Below are positions 46,877 through 55,891 of a stretch of DNA of 64,000 nucleotides, piece by piece. A program made the position numbers and the translations under genes. The notes below the pieces were generated by a model, which ran no database searches, was not told the origin of the DNA, and saw only the letters and a list, made by a program, of their open reading frames with translations. Position 1 is the first letter of the stretch; each line of letters starts with the position of its first letter. Origin of the DNA: Halomonas salinarum (GTDB lineage: Bacteria > Pseudomonadota > Gammaproteobacteria > Pseudomonadales > Halomonadaceae); the NCBI RefSeq assembly GCF_012062845.1, contig NZ_WWNB01000011.1, forward strand, positions 60,831-124,830, given 5' to 3'.

Positions 46877-47987
46877 GCGTCGCCGCTTCCTCGAAGCCCT
46901 GGCAGGGCATGCCCGTGCCTTCCCCGACCGGGTTGCCCTGGACGATGGGCAGGCACAGTTGAGCTACGGCGAGCTGCTCCCCGAGGTGAGACGCCGCCGT
47001 GAGCGGCTGGCGGCGCTCGGGGCCCAGCGTATCGGTCTCGCCCTGGATAACGGCCTCGACTGGGCGCTGTGGGACCTCGCCCTGCTCAGTGATGAGCGCG
47101 TCGCGGTACCGGTACCGGGCTTCTTCTCATCGACTCAGCGAAAGCACCTGGTGGCAAGCGCCGGGCTGGATAGCTGGCTAGGTGATGCCGATGAAGCAGC
47201 CACGCTCGTCGCGCCCCTCGGCATCCGTCATCACCTGGCCTTGCTGTCGCTTTCCACCCTGCTCGAGAACATCGGCGGGCTCTATGTGCCGCTGTGGCTG
47301 GGTGCCACCCGCCTGGCCCCGGCGCTACTCACCCATGCCGAGCAAGCCGGCTGGCCGGTCTTTGAAGGTTACGGGCTCTCTGAATGTGCCTCGGTGGTGA
47401 GCCTGAACCGACCCGGTGAAGCGGCTCACGGCGTCGGCCGCCCACTACCGCACGCGACGGTGCGTCTGTCCGACAGCGGCGAGGTCGAGATCAAGGGCGC
47501 CACCATGCTCGGCTATCTGGGCGAGCCCCCGATCGGTGCCTGGCACTCAAGCGGCGATCTGGGTCGTTTCGAGGGCGATCACCTGCATCTCGATGGTCGC
47601 CGCCGCGAGATCTTCATCACCGCCTACGGCCGCAACGTCGACCCTCAGTGGGTAGAAGCCGAGCTCACCCTGCAACCCATGATCGCACAGGCACTGGTGC
47701 ACGGTGAGGCGCTGGATCACAACCGTGCGCTGATCGTGCCAAGGGACCCTCTGGCCGACGATGACACGCTGACGGCGGCCATCAGCGCGGCCAATACCCG
47801 GCTGCCTGACTATGCACGGGTCCACGCCTGGCGGCGCGCGACGCCCTTCACTCCGGCCAATGATCAGCTCACCGCCAATGGCCGGCTGCGCCGTGCGACC
47901 TTGCTCAATATCTATCACGACTGGCTGACCGCCCAGGTGACACCCACGTCTCCTGCTTTTTCCACCTCTTCAACAGGAGCTGCTTAA
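46866..47987 (+). CDS. AMP-binding (ANL) family protein lacking the P-loop
   Basis: The 373-residue protein aligns by eye to long-chain acyl-CoA ligase-like ANL enzymes: N-terminal FPDRVALDDGQAQLSYGELL, central FEGYGLSECASVVSLN (A5), WHSSGDLGRF (A7), DGRRREIFITAYGRNVDPQWVE (A8) and a short C-terminal domain. The usual length is about 500. The A3 phosphate-binding loop (SGTTGxPKG) is missing: DEAATLVAPLGIRHHLALLSLSTLLENIGGLY runs across where it should be, and a further stretch before RLAPALL is also absent. The frame is intact and coupled to neighbours (11-base overlap upstream, TAATG downstream). Confidence 0.85.
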   Translation: MSAERRRFLEALAGHARAFPDRVALDDGQAQLSYGELLPEVRRRRERLAALGAQRIGLALDNGLDWALWDLALLSDERVAVPVPGFFSSTQRKHLVASAGLDSWLGDADEAATLVAPLGIRHHLALLSLSTLLENIGGLYVPLWLGATRLAPALLTHAEQAGWPVFEGYGLSECASVVSLNRPGEAAHGVGRPLPHATVRLSDSGEVEIKGATMLGYLGEPPIGAWHSSGDLGRFEGDHLHLDGRRREIFITAYGRNVDPQWVEAELTLQPMIAQALVHGEALDHNRALIVPRDPLADDDTLTAAISAANTRLPDYARVHAWRRATPFTPANDQLTANGRLRRATLLNIYHDWLTAQVTPTSPAFSTSSTGAA

Positions 47988-48679
47988 TGAGCGCCTACCA
48001 ACACCTGCTCGCCGAGACCCAAACCGAACGTGACGCCATGCTGGCGATCCCGTTTTTACAGCGTGCCCAGCACGGCAAGGTCAGCCATGCGGAATACCTG
48101 ACCTTCCTCGGCCAGGCCTATCATCATGTGCGCTTCACGGTGCCCTTGATGATGGCCTGCGGGGCACGCCTGCCCGCCGACAAGGGCTGGCTGCGCGAGG
48201 CGCTGGTCGAGTACATCGACGAGGAGCACGGCCACGAACAGTGGATCCTCGATGACATCCGCGCTGCAGGCGGCGACCCCGAGGCCGTGGTAGCGGCCAC
48301 CCCGGCACCGGCCACCCGGCTGATGGTCGGTCATGTGCGCGATGTAATCAGCCACGCCAATCCGGTCGGCTTCTTCGGCATGGTGCTGGTGCTCGAGGGC
48401 ACCAGTACGGCGCTTGCCACCCAGGCCGCCGAGGCGCTCCAGCAGAACCTCGGCCTGCCCAAGGAGGCCTTTCGCTATCTGCTCTCGCACGGCAGCCTGG
48501 ATATCGGCCACATGACCTTCTTCGAGTCGCTGATCGAGCGCCTCGAAGAAGATGACCTGGCAGAGGTAATCGACACCGCCGCCATGGTCTACCGTCTTTA
48601 TGGCGCCATGTTCCGTGGTATCGAGGCCGCCTGCAGCGGTGGCGATATCAACCGGGAGCTCGCCGATGCGCTGGCCTAA
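47987..48679 (+). CDS. haem-oxygenase-like di-iron oxidase (iron-containing redox enzyme)
   Basis: The 230-residue all-helical protein belongs to the TenA/haem-oxygenase-like fold and keeps the di-iron ligand pattern of the HDO group: Glu80 and His83 (DEEHGHEQ), Glu137 (LEGTS), His168, Asp172 and His175 (HGSLDIGH). Relatives such as UndA oxidise fatty acids or amino acids. It overlaps the stop of the AMP-binding gene by one base and is followed by an SDR, so it likely acts on a substrate of the same pathway. Confidence 0.85.
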   Translation: MSAYQHLLAETQTERDAMLAIPFLQRAQHGKVSHAEYLTFLGQAYHHVRFTVPLMMACGARLPADKGWLREALVEYIDEEHGHEQWILDDIRAAGGDPEAVVAATPAPATRLMVGHVRDVISHANPVGFFGMVLVLEGTSTALATQAAEALQQNLGLPKEAFRYLLSHGSLDIGHMTFFESLIERLEEDDLAEVIDTAAMVYRLYGAMFRGIEAACSGGDINRELADALA

Positions 48680-49517
48680 GCGCTTGTCCAAGCCCTTGCC
48701 TATGCCCTGGTTCAAGAAGCCGACCCTCGAGGGCGGCTGGCCCGCCCAGCGTATTCTGGTGACCGGCGCCAGCGGTGGCATCGGCCGTGCCCTGGTCAAG
48801 GAGCTGGCGGCTACCGGCGCCCGGGTGCTTGCCAGCGGACGCAATAGTGAGACCCTGGCGGCGCTGGCGGCCGAGAGCCCCGGGCACATCAGTGTGGAAG
48901 TCGCCGATCTGACCGACGCCGACGCCCGCGCGCGTCTGGTCGACGCGGCGCGGCGTGCCGACTGCAACGTCTTGATCAACGCCGCCGGCATCAATCATGT
49001 CGGCCTGTTCGAACATGAGGCCGACGACAGCATCGCCGCGCTGATCAACGTCAACCTGACCGCCACACTGCAGCTCACTCACATGCTGCTGCCGCAGTTG
49101 ATGGCGGCCCGCCAAGGGCAACTGGTCAATGTCGGCTCGACCTTTGGCGCCATCGGCTATCCCTCACAGGCCACCTACTGTGCGACCAAATTCGCGATGC
49201 GCGGTTTTTCCCAGGCGCTACGCCGTGAACTCGCTGATACCCGGGTGCGGGTGCTGTATGTCGCTCCGCGCGCGACCCGCACCACCATGAACAGCGCCGA
49301 GACGGAAGCCATGAATAAGGCCCTGGGCACCGCCATGGACTCCCCGGAGCGAGTGGCTCGCGCCGTGCGATCCGCCATCGAAGGACAACGCGAAGAGACG
49401 CAAATAGGCTGGCTTGAAGGCCTCTTCGTGCGACTCAACGCCATCCTGCCGCGCGTAGTCGATCGCGCCCTGCACCGCCAGCTGCCGATCATTCGCCGCT
49501 TCGTCGGCAAGTCATGA
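48666..49517 (+). CDS. short-chain dehydrogenase/reductase
   Basis: The 283-residue SDR has the cofactor motif ILVTGASGGIGRAL, NAAG (here INAAGIN), a catalytic Ser region (LVNVGSTFGAIGYPSQ) and YCATK. A C-terminal extension (GWLEGLFVRLNAILPRVVDRALHRQL) is helical and may contact the membrane. ATG 48666, inside the end of the oxidase gene, has GGGAG 7 bases upstream. It is the last intact gene of the cluster. Confidence 0.88.
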   Translation: MRWPKRLSKPLPMPWFKKPTLEGGWPAQRILVTGASGGIGRALVKELAATGARVLASGRNSETLAALAAESPGHISVEVADLTDADARARLVDAARRADCNVLINAAGINHVGLFEHEADDSIAALINVNLTATLQLTHMLLPQLMAARQGQLVNVGSTFGAIGYPSQATYCATKFAMRGFSQALRRELADTRVRVLYVAPRATRTTMNSAETEAMNKALGTAMDSPERVARAVRSAIEGQREETQIGWLEGLFVRLNAILPRVVDRALHRQLPIIRRFVGKS

Positions 49518-49524
49518 GGACCCC

Positions 49525-50218
49525 ATGATGAGCACCACCAACGCCCCCGCACAATTGTCGATCTCCCATCGCCGACATAAACGCCGCCCGACCATCGCCC
49601 AGGCCTTATTGGCCGCTGTGCTGATACTGGGTAGCCTCCCCGCCTTGGCCATGACGCCAGACGTCGAGGAAGCCGTGCACTATCTCCAGAAGCGCTGGGC
49701 CGAGATCCACTACCAATTGCCAGACGACGCCCAGGCCAAGGCGCTTGAAGCGCTGGAACAAGACGCCGAGGGTTACCTCGCCCGCCACCCCGAGGCCGCC
49801 GAGCTGCATATCTGGGCCGGCATCGTGCGCTCCACCGAGGCCGGTGCCAAGGGCGGGCTCGGTGCCCTGTCGCTGGTCAAGGCCGCCCGCGACGACCTGG
49901 AAACCGCCATCGACCTGGACCCAGCGGCCCTCAAGGGCTCGGCCTATACCAGTCTTGGTGCGCTGTATTACCAGGTGCCGGGCTGGCCGCTGGCCTTCGG
50001 CGACGATGACAAGGCCGAGTGGCACCTCCGCCAGGAGCAGAAGTTCAACCCGGACGGCATCGATAGCCTGTATTTCTGGGGCGATTATCTGCATCAGCAG
50101 GGCCGTGATGACGAGGCCCGTCAGGTGCTTCATCAGGCACTCGACGCGCCCCGGCCGCGAGCTCGCCGACCGTGGACGTCGCGAGGAGATACAGGCATTG
50201 CTCGACCAGCTGCCATAG
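49525..50218 (+). pseudogene. TPR-like secreted protein, frameshifted near the 3' end
   Basis: The protein has a signal peptide (ALLAAVLILGSLPALAM) and TPR-like helices (EALEQDAEGYLARHPEAAELHIWAGIVRSTE, AARDDLETAIDLDPAALKGSAYTSLGALYYQ). Near 50150 the frame is lost: as written it runs on into unrelated sequence, but removing one C from the run of four in GCGCCCCGG restores GRELADRGRREEIQALLDQLP and a stop at 50218. A sequencing error would look the same. It lies 7 bases after the SDR gene. Only the last 23 residues are affected, so the product may still work. Confidence 0.75.
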
Positions 50219-50335
50219 ACTGGTCACAGCGAGAAGATGGCAGCAGACGCGGGGCCCTGGATAGGTGGGGTCGCGTCTGTCGCTGGCGACCGGTGAAGGC
50301 CACCGCACCATTCATGAAATCTACAGGGAGCAGGC

Positions 50336-50889
50336 ATGCGAGTACTGCTGGTCGAGGACGACCCCAGCCTGGCATCGGGCATTCGCCTGGCGCTTAAATC
50401 CGAACACTATACTGTCGATGTGCTGGGCGATGGCCGCTCAGCCCTGGATACTCTCAACGACGGTGAACCCTTCGATGTGGTGATTCTCGATCTGGGTCTG
50501 CCCAAACTCGACGGCATGAGCCTGCTCAAGCAGTTGCGCGGACGCGACAATCCGGTCCCGGTGCTCGTCCTGACCGCGCGCTAGAGCTTAACGGCATCCG
50601 CCTGGATGCCGCCGAACACCAGGTCAGCTACCACGGCGAACCGGTCAGCCTCTCCCGCCGCGAGTTCACGCTACTGCATGAGTTTCTGAGTCATCCGGGT
50701 CGCGTCTTTACCCGCGACACCCTGGCCAGCCTGGTCTATGGCTGGGACGAGGACGTGGAGAGCAATGCCATCGAGGTCCATGTACACCACCTGCGCCGCA
50801 AACTGTTCCCGGGGGTGATTCGCACCGTACGCGGCATCGGCTACGTGCTCGACAAGCCAGGCGAGCGCACTGGTGACAACGCCTCATGA
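50336..50889 (+). pseudogene. OmpR-family response regulator with internal deletion
   Basis: The receiver starts normally (MRVLLVEDDPSLASGIRLAL, phospho-Asp in VVILDLGLPKLDG) and reaches VLVLTAR, then a TAG follows at once. Downstream, ELNGIRLDAAEHQVSYHGEPVSLSRREFTLLHEFL and the DNA-recognition helices (SNAIEVHVHHLRRKLFPGVIRTVRGIGYVL) are intact up to 50889. The missing stretch, about 50 codons, should include the conserved Lys, beta-5 and the linker. The deletion has also left a stop, so the gene is dead. Homologues are QseB/PmrA-like. Its end overlaps the kinase start. Confidence 0.88.
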
Positions 50890-52327
50890 CCTCGATCCGC
50901 CGCCGGACTCTCAGCCTGGTGCTGCTGGTATTCGCCGCCAGCATGCTGGTGATCGGAACGACCAGCTATCGAGATGCCACCCACGAGGTCGAAGAACTGT
51001 TCGATGCCCGCCTGGCGCAGAATGCGCGGCTGATCCAAGGCCTGATGCAGGCCCCCTGGCAAAGGAGCAGCGAGCCGGCCTGCTCTCGAGCCTGGATCAC
51101 GCCCTGGCACGGGCCGACAACGCCGACATGAGCGTCGCCGGGCATCGCTACGAGAGCAAGCTGGTGTTCCAGGTCTGGCAGCATGACCGGCTGTTGCTGC
51201 GCTCGGCACGCGCACCGCAAACGCCGCTGAAGGTCAGCCGCGACGGCTATGAAAGCGCCAAGTTCGGTGACTTCGAGTGGCGGACCTTTGCCCTCACTGC
51301 CCCCGACGACTCCTCGTCTCCGGGGCTGAGGGTGGTCGTTGCAGAACGGGAGGATGTCCGCGGCGAACTGGTCACGCTGATTGCCCTGCGCACGCTGATT
51401 CCCGATCTCATCGGCCTACCGGTGCTGACCCTGCTGCTATGGTGGGCCATCGGCTGGGGACTCAAGCCACTGTCGCGCATGGCGCAGCAGATCCGGGAGC
51501 GCGACCCGCACAACCTGCAACCCTTGATGCTGGCGCCCTTGCCCCGTGAACTGGACACCATCGTCGGCGCGCTAAACCGGCTACTCGATCAGATTCGCAG
51601 CCTGCGTACCCGCGAGAAGCGCTTTATCGCCGATGCCGCTCATGAGCTACGGCCCCCCCTGGCGGTCCTCGGCCTGCATGCCCAGAACGCCCGCGACAGC
51701 ACGCAGCCCGACGACCGCCGGGAGTCACTGGATCGGCTGCAGGCCGGGGTCGAACGGGCGACCCGGCTGGTCTCGCAACTCTTGATCCTGGCGCGTATCG
51801 ACCCTGACCAGGATGCCGACCATCCGCGCCAGCAAGTCGACCTGCTCAGCGAGACCCGCGAGGCGCTGGCCAAGGTATCGCCGCTGGCCGGTGAAGCGGG
51901 CATCGAGCTGCAATTAGATGCCGACGAAACGCTCGACTGGCAGCTCGTGACCGAGCCCGGCTGCGTCGATACCCTGATCCAGAATCTGGTCGGCAATGCC
52001 CTCCAGCATGCCCCGGCGGGCACCTGCGTTCGGGTGACGCTATGTGACGATAGGCAGAAAGCCCCGCCCTCAGGTCATGGCACAGGCATCACCACTGCAT
52101 CGCCGTCTTTCACTCTGCTTGTCGACGACCAGGGGCCCGGCGTTCCGGCTGGCGAACGTCGTCGAGTGATCGAACGCTTCCACCGTACCGGTCCCAGTGC
52201 AGGCGCGGGGCTGGGGCTTTCCATCGTCGACCGTCTGGTACAACGCCACGGCGGTGAGATGACCCTGGAAGATGCGCCAGGTGGTGGGCTGAGAGTGAAG
52301 ATCACCCTGGCACAGCAAGCGATCTAG
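50886..52327 (+). pseudogene. QseC/PmrB-type sensor kinase, frameshifted
   Basis: The N-terminal part (MTSIRRRTLSLVLLVFAASMLVIGTTSYRD, one membrane helix) is in one frame to about 51060; the rest (LAKEQRAGLLSSLDHALARADNADMS onward, a second helix, HAMP, kinase core) is in another. Adding one C to the five-C run in CAGGCCCCCTGG joins them. The H-box reads HELRPPLA where HELRTPLA is usual. HATPase motifs are present (NLVGNALQHAP, DDQGPGVP, GAGLGLSIV). A single-base error in a C-run could explain the shift, but its response regulator partner is truly deleted. Confidence 0.85.
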
Positions 52328-52340
52328 CTATGTCCCAACA

Positions 52341-52400
52341 ACGTACCTAACTACGTACCTAACTACGTACCTAACTACGTACCTAACTACGTACCTAACT
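52341..52400. repeat. 12-bp tandem repeat, five perfect copies
   Basis: ACGTACCTAACT is repeated five times without error just after the kinase pseudogene and 112 bases before the next gene. The unit contains the palindrome ACGT. Confidence 0.97.
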
Positions 52401-52511
52401 ACGGTAAGGCGCTTCGTTAACATAAGGTTGTCTTAAGATCGTCGCTTTAGTCTGAGACTCTGTCAGGGTTCCAGACCTTTTCATCGATCACCACCACCGT
52501 AAGGGTGCCTT

Positions 52512-52817
52512 ATGTCCACGCATGCTATTTCCAACAACAGTCGCTGGCCACTCGCACACCACCTCGATCTCTCCTTGCCCACCCCCATCGGACTGGGACT
52601 GGCTTGCCTGGTCTTGCTGATCGCCGTGCCCTATCAAGGCGTGGTCGCCTTCGACCCCTCGCTGATCGCCCTGCTGGGAGTCGGCGCCGCGATGATCTGT
52701 CGTGAGGTCCGCCACAGGGGGCCTCTCTGCCCCTTCTGCCCGATCTTCGCCGAAGAGCTACTTCAGCTGACGCTCGCAAGCCTTGGCACCCTGATGGTGC
52801 TATCACTGCTGGCCTAA
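52512..52817 (+). CDS. small membrane protein with CPFCP motif
   Basis: The 101-residue protein has three hydrophobic segments (about 25-44, 46-64 and 82-100) and a central RGPLCPFCPIFAEELLQL with two Cys in a CxxC spacing. No family was recognised. The CxxC could bind a metal or form a disulfide. TTAACATAAGG and CTTAAG repeats upstream (52415-52440) resemble OmpR-type binding half sites, so it may have been the target of the broken two-component system. The ribosome-binding site is weak (AAGGGTG). Confidence 0.55.
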   Translation: MSTHAISNNSRWPLAHHLDLSLPTPIGLGLACLVLLIAVPYQGVVAFDPSLIALLGVGAAMICREVRHRGPLCPFCPIFAEELLQLTLASLGTLMVLSLLA

Positions 52818-52877
52818 CCCCTAGACTTCTCCCACCATCGATCAGACGACCTGAACGGTCACAACCAGCAGGCAACC

Positions 52878-52913
52878 AAAAACCCCGCCGTGTTGAGACA
52901 CAGCGGGGTTTTT
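52878..52913. terminator. bidirectional terminator
   Basis: AAAAACCCCGC and GCGGGGTTTTT enclose an inner GTGT/ACAC stem. It serves the convergent 52512 and carboxypeptidase genes. Confidence 0.9.
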
Positions 52914-52959
52914 AGATGGTGCCCTTAAACAATCAGGCACTGTATACACTCGACACCCG

Positions 52960-54042
52960 TTACCGGTCGGAGACCCTCAACGCCCAGGTGCCACCATCGC
53001 CCTGAGCGTTACGCTCCATGATGGAGCGAATCGGATCCCGCGTATTGGAGGTCAGGCGGAGGTTCGGCTCGGCATCCACCGAGGCCATCAAAGCCGGCGT
53101 ATCGGCACGGAGCGGATCAACGCCAAGCGGTGGCAGCGAGGCAATGGCGCCCGAAATGTCGGTATCTGCCAGCCAATCGGCACGTTCCTGCAAGCCAATG
53201 CGGGCGAAGCCGCGATCCAGCAGGTCGGCCATGTGGACATCACGCGAGCGAGAGGTGAAACCGCCCATCACCACGGCAATGAGACGCTGGCCGTCGCGCA
53301 CGGCGGAGGTGGCAACGTTAAAGCCAGACGCGCGGATAAAGCCGGTCTTGAGACCGTCTGCCCCGGGGTAGCTGCTCAGCAACCGGTTGTGGCCACGGTG
53401 GCGTTCGCCGCGGAAGACGAACTCGGTGCGCGAGAATTCGCTGTAGTACTCCGGGAAATCGCGCATCAGCGCAACGGCCAGGGTTCCCATGTCACGGGCG
53501 GTGGTGACCTGGTAAGCATCGGGAAGCCCGGACGCATTGCGGAATTGCGTCGAGCGCATGCCCATTTCGCGTGCCTTTGCCGTCATCAGCTGGGCAAAGA
53601 GGGCCTCACTCCCCCCAAGCGCTTCCGCTACCACCACGGCCACATCATTGGCCGAACGCACCACCAGCGAAGGAATGACATCCCTCACCTGAATGGTGTC
53701 ACCGGCACGCAGCCAAAGCTTCGATGCCGGCATCGAGGCCGCATGCGTGGATACCGGCAGGGCATCGTTCATATCCAGGCGCCCCTGTTCGATCGCTTCG
53801 AACAGCAGGTAGAGCGTCATCATCTTGGTCAGCGAAGCCGGATAACGACGCTCCTCGGCGTTATCGGCATAGACCACTTCGCCGGTCGCGGCGTCGGCAA
53901 CGAGCCCCGCATAGCGCGGGTTTTCGGCCTGAGCCACGCCCCCCACGAGCATCAGCATCACGCCCATCAAGATGCCACGAACGCTAGACGATACGCGCCG
54001 GCCCGACCGAGTGACGGGTCGCCTTATTATTATATCCTGCAT
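52960..54042 (-). CDS. D-alanyl-D-alanine carboxypeptidase (low-mass PBP)
   Basis: The enzyme trims the terminal D-Ala of peptidoglycan peptides. From MQDIIIRRPVTRSGRR the protein has 360 residues with a signal helix (ILMGVMLMLVGGVAQAE), the SxxK motif PASLTKMM, SAN (VVRSANDVAV) and KTG (GLKTGFIRASGFN). The C-terminal domain is short. It resembles the DacD/DacA-like serine hydrolases of halophiles. AGGGGAC precedes ATG 54042; the upstream in-frame ATG at 54135 is less likely. Confidence 0.9.
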   Translation of the reverse strand: MQDIIIRRPVTRSGRRVSSSVRGILMGVMLMLVGGVAQAENPRYAGLVADAATGEVVYADNAEERRYPASLTKMMTLYLLFEAIEQGRLDMNDALPVSTHAASMPASKLWLRAGDTIQVRDVIPSLVVRSANDVAVVVAEALGGSEALFAQLMTAKAREMGMRSTQFRNASGLPDAYQVTTARDMGTLAVALMRDFPEYYSEFSRTEFVFRGERHRGHNRLLSSYPGADGLKTGFIRASGFNVATSAVRDGQRLIAVVMGGFTSRSRDVHMADLLDRGFARIGLQERADWLADTDISGAIASLPPLGVDPLRADTPALMASVDAEPNLRLTSNTRDPIRSIMERNAQGDGGTWALRVSDR

Positions 54043-54193
54043 GGTTGCTGTCCCCTGAAGTTCCCTGCTGTTCCCAGCGCCCTTGTTATAACTCTCAGTA
54101 TGCCGATCATTGCCTGTCTGTCTACTGTTGCTCACTTCTAATTGGCGCTTTTTATAGCAAACCTCTATCGAGGGAATAATCCGAAATTCTTTT

Positions 54194-54212
54194 ATAAATG
54201 AGAATCATTATC
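54194..54212. promoter_or_regulatory. Fur-box-like site
   Basis: ATAAATGAGAATCATTATC matches the Fur consensus at 15 of 19 positions. It lies 46 bases before the DUF2061 gene and 150 bases before the divergent carboxypeptidase start. Confidence 0.65.
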
Positions 54213-54258
54213 TTAATATACATTATCGCCATCCGGCGCTCTTATCGGAGTCCTCGAA

Positions 54259-54474
54259 ATGATCAAGACCGCCACCTTCGCCGTTGTTCACTTTTCCGTC
54301 GCGTTCACGGTGACTTACCTGCTCACCGGCAGCTGGGTGTTGGGCGGTGTCATCGCCCTGACAGAGCCCGCCGTGAACACCGTCGCCTATTTCTTTCACG
54401 AGAAGGCCTGGGAGTGGGTCAATCGTCGACGCGCCCGTGCGGCGGCCGTACCCGCCGACGGCGCCATGATCTGA
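54259..54474 (+). CDS. DUF2061 small membrane protein
   Basis: The 71-residue protein matches DUF2061: MIKTATFAVVHFSVAFTVTYLLTGSWVLGGVIALTEPAVNTVAYFFHEKAWEW, with two membrane helices and the conserved HEKAW. Function is unknown. CGGAG lies 10 bases upstream, and a Fur-like box further up suggests iron-responsive expression. Confidence 0.9.
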   Translation: MIKTATFAVVHFSVAFTVTYLLTGSWVLGGVIALTEPAVNTVAYFFHEKAWEWVNRRRARAAAVPADGAMI

Positions 54475-54573
54475 GCGGCAGTACCCAGATCGCCGACAGG
54501 CTGCCGCGACGCAAGGCGATGCCGTATGCTTAGCCGCACGATCGCGCGTGGACAAGATGAACGGGAGACAGGA

Positions 54574-55182
54574 ATGACAGGAAGGAGGAGCGCCAAGCAG
54601 GCCTTGATGCCCCTGACGCTGGTCACGGCAGCGTCGATCGCCGTGGTGCTGATGACCCGGCCAGCGATGGCGCTGATGTACAACCAGAAGGATGTTGAGG
54701 CGGCCGGTCACTGGCAGTCGATGACGCTTTCACTGGGCGAGGAGCGCACCTACCGCGCCAGCAACCGCTACGACATGCCCGGCACCGCCTTTTCCGTGGA
54801 CTTCGCCCCACCCGCGTGCCGGCCGCGCCTGGAACTCAGGGTCGACATGGGCGAAATCGCAAGCCGAGACGAGACCGCGAGCGCCGACGCCACCTTGCGC
54901 ATTGATCGAGAAACGCCTCACGCCGGGCCGGCAACGCTTGCCAAGGAGCGCGGCGACAGCGGCGCCTATGTGAGCCTGACCACCGCCGCCCCGTATCGGC
55001 TGCTGCACGAGCTGAATGTCGGCGACACCCTGCGCCTTGAGATCGATGACGGCGTCGAGCCCTGGTACCTGAGTTTCCAGCTACCGGGGGCCGCCATTGC
55101 GCTCGACCGGGCAGCGCGGCTATGCCATGAGGCAAGTACCGCCCCGGTCGACGAAGACCGCCCCGCCGCCGACTACTTCTGA
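54574..55182 (+). CDS. secreted hypothetical protein
   Basis: From MTGRRSAKQALMPLTLVTAASIAVV the protein has 202 residues: a signal segment, then a beta-rich domain with two Cys (APPACRPRLEL and RAARLCHEAS) that could form a disulfide. No domain was recognised. GGGAGACAGG precedes ATG 54574. The last residues are acidic. Confidence 0.65.
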   Translation: MTGRRSAKQALMPLTLVTAASIAVVLMTRPAMALMYNQKDVEAAGHWQSMTLSLGEERTYRASNRYDMPGTAFSVDFAPPACRPRLELRVDMGEIASRDETASADATLRIDRETPHAGPATLAKERGDSGAYVSLTTAAPYRLLHELNVGDTLRLEIDDGVEPWYLSFQLPGAAIALDRAARLCHEASTAPVDEDRPAADYF

Positions 55183-55246
55183 GCGTCGAGCGGAGGGACG
55201 AGAGGCGTGATTAGAAGAGTGATGAGAAAAGTGACGCGAGAGGCGC

Positions 55247-55864
55247 CTAGTCGAGGACGACCAGACGATTGGGCAGCTCGTCGCGCGTATGGGTAGCGGG
55301 TACCTCGCGCTTGAGGTGCTCTCCGCATGACTCGATGCATTCCACGAAGCCGCGTCCCGTCTCACCCTGGCGAACGCGACGGGTGAAGTCGGCGACGATG
55401 TCCTGCCAGGTGTCATCGCCAAGCCGCTCGGAGATGCCTCGGTCGACCAGGATTTCCACGTAGCGCTCGGCCTCCGAAACGAAGATCAGCATTCCGGTGC
55501 CTGCTTCGGTGTGGTGCAGGTTCTGCTCCAGGAACTGGCGACGGGCCAGGTTCGAGGCGCGCCAGTGGCGAACCGCGCGGGGAATGAGCCGGGTGGTAAT
55601 GGCAGGGTGCCGGCACACCAGCGCCGCCACCACGAAGGTGGCCCACTGGATGAGCAGCAGGCTGGTGGCGTCCCACCAGCCCGGAAAATAGTTGATTGCA
55701 CCGGGGACTACCAGGGCCAGGATGCCGGCCCACAGCAGCGGGATATAGGCGTAATCATCGGCCCGGGCGGCCAGCACGGTGACCAGTTCAGCATCGGTCT
55801 CCCGCTCGATACGCTGGATCGTCTCGGCCACCTCAAGCTGTTCGCTGTCGCTCAGTAACGCCAT
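55247..55864 (-). CDS. TPM-domain membrane protein
   Basis: The 205-residue protein starts with a TPM-like segment (QLEVAETIQRIERETDAELVTVLAARADDYAY), has two membrane helices (about 42-62 and 70-88), then GTGMLIFVSEAERYVEILVDRGISERLGDDTWQDIVADF, the second half of the TPM fold. The family is of unclear function (turnover/phosphatase proposals). It follows the second TPM gene and lemA on the same strand, a common trio. Confidence 0.85.
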   Translation of the reverse strand: MALLSDSEQLEVAETIQRIERETDAELVTVLAARADDYAYIPLLWAGILALVVPGAINYFPGWWDATSLLLIQWATFVVAALVCRHPAITTRLIPRAVRHWRASNLARRQFLEQNLHHTEAGTGMLIFVSEAERYVEILVDRGISERLGDDTWQDIVADFTRRVRQGETGRGFVECIESCGEHLKREVPATHTRDELPNRLVVLD

Positions 55865-55891
55865 GGGGTATCTGTACTCGCTTGAAAGGAT

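Noticed and set aside
46866..47987. AMP-binding gene as a frameshifted pseudogene
   Set aside because: A single frame runs from coupled start to coupled stop; the missing parts are in-frame absences, not shifts.
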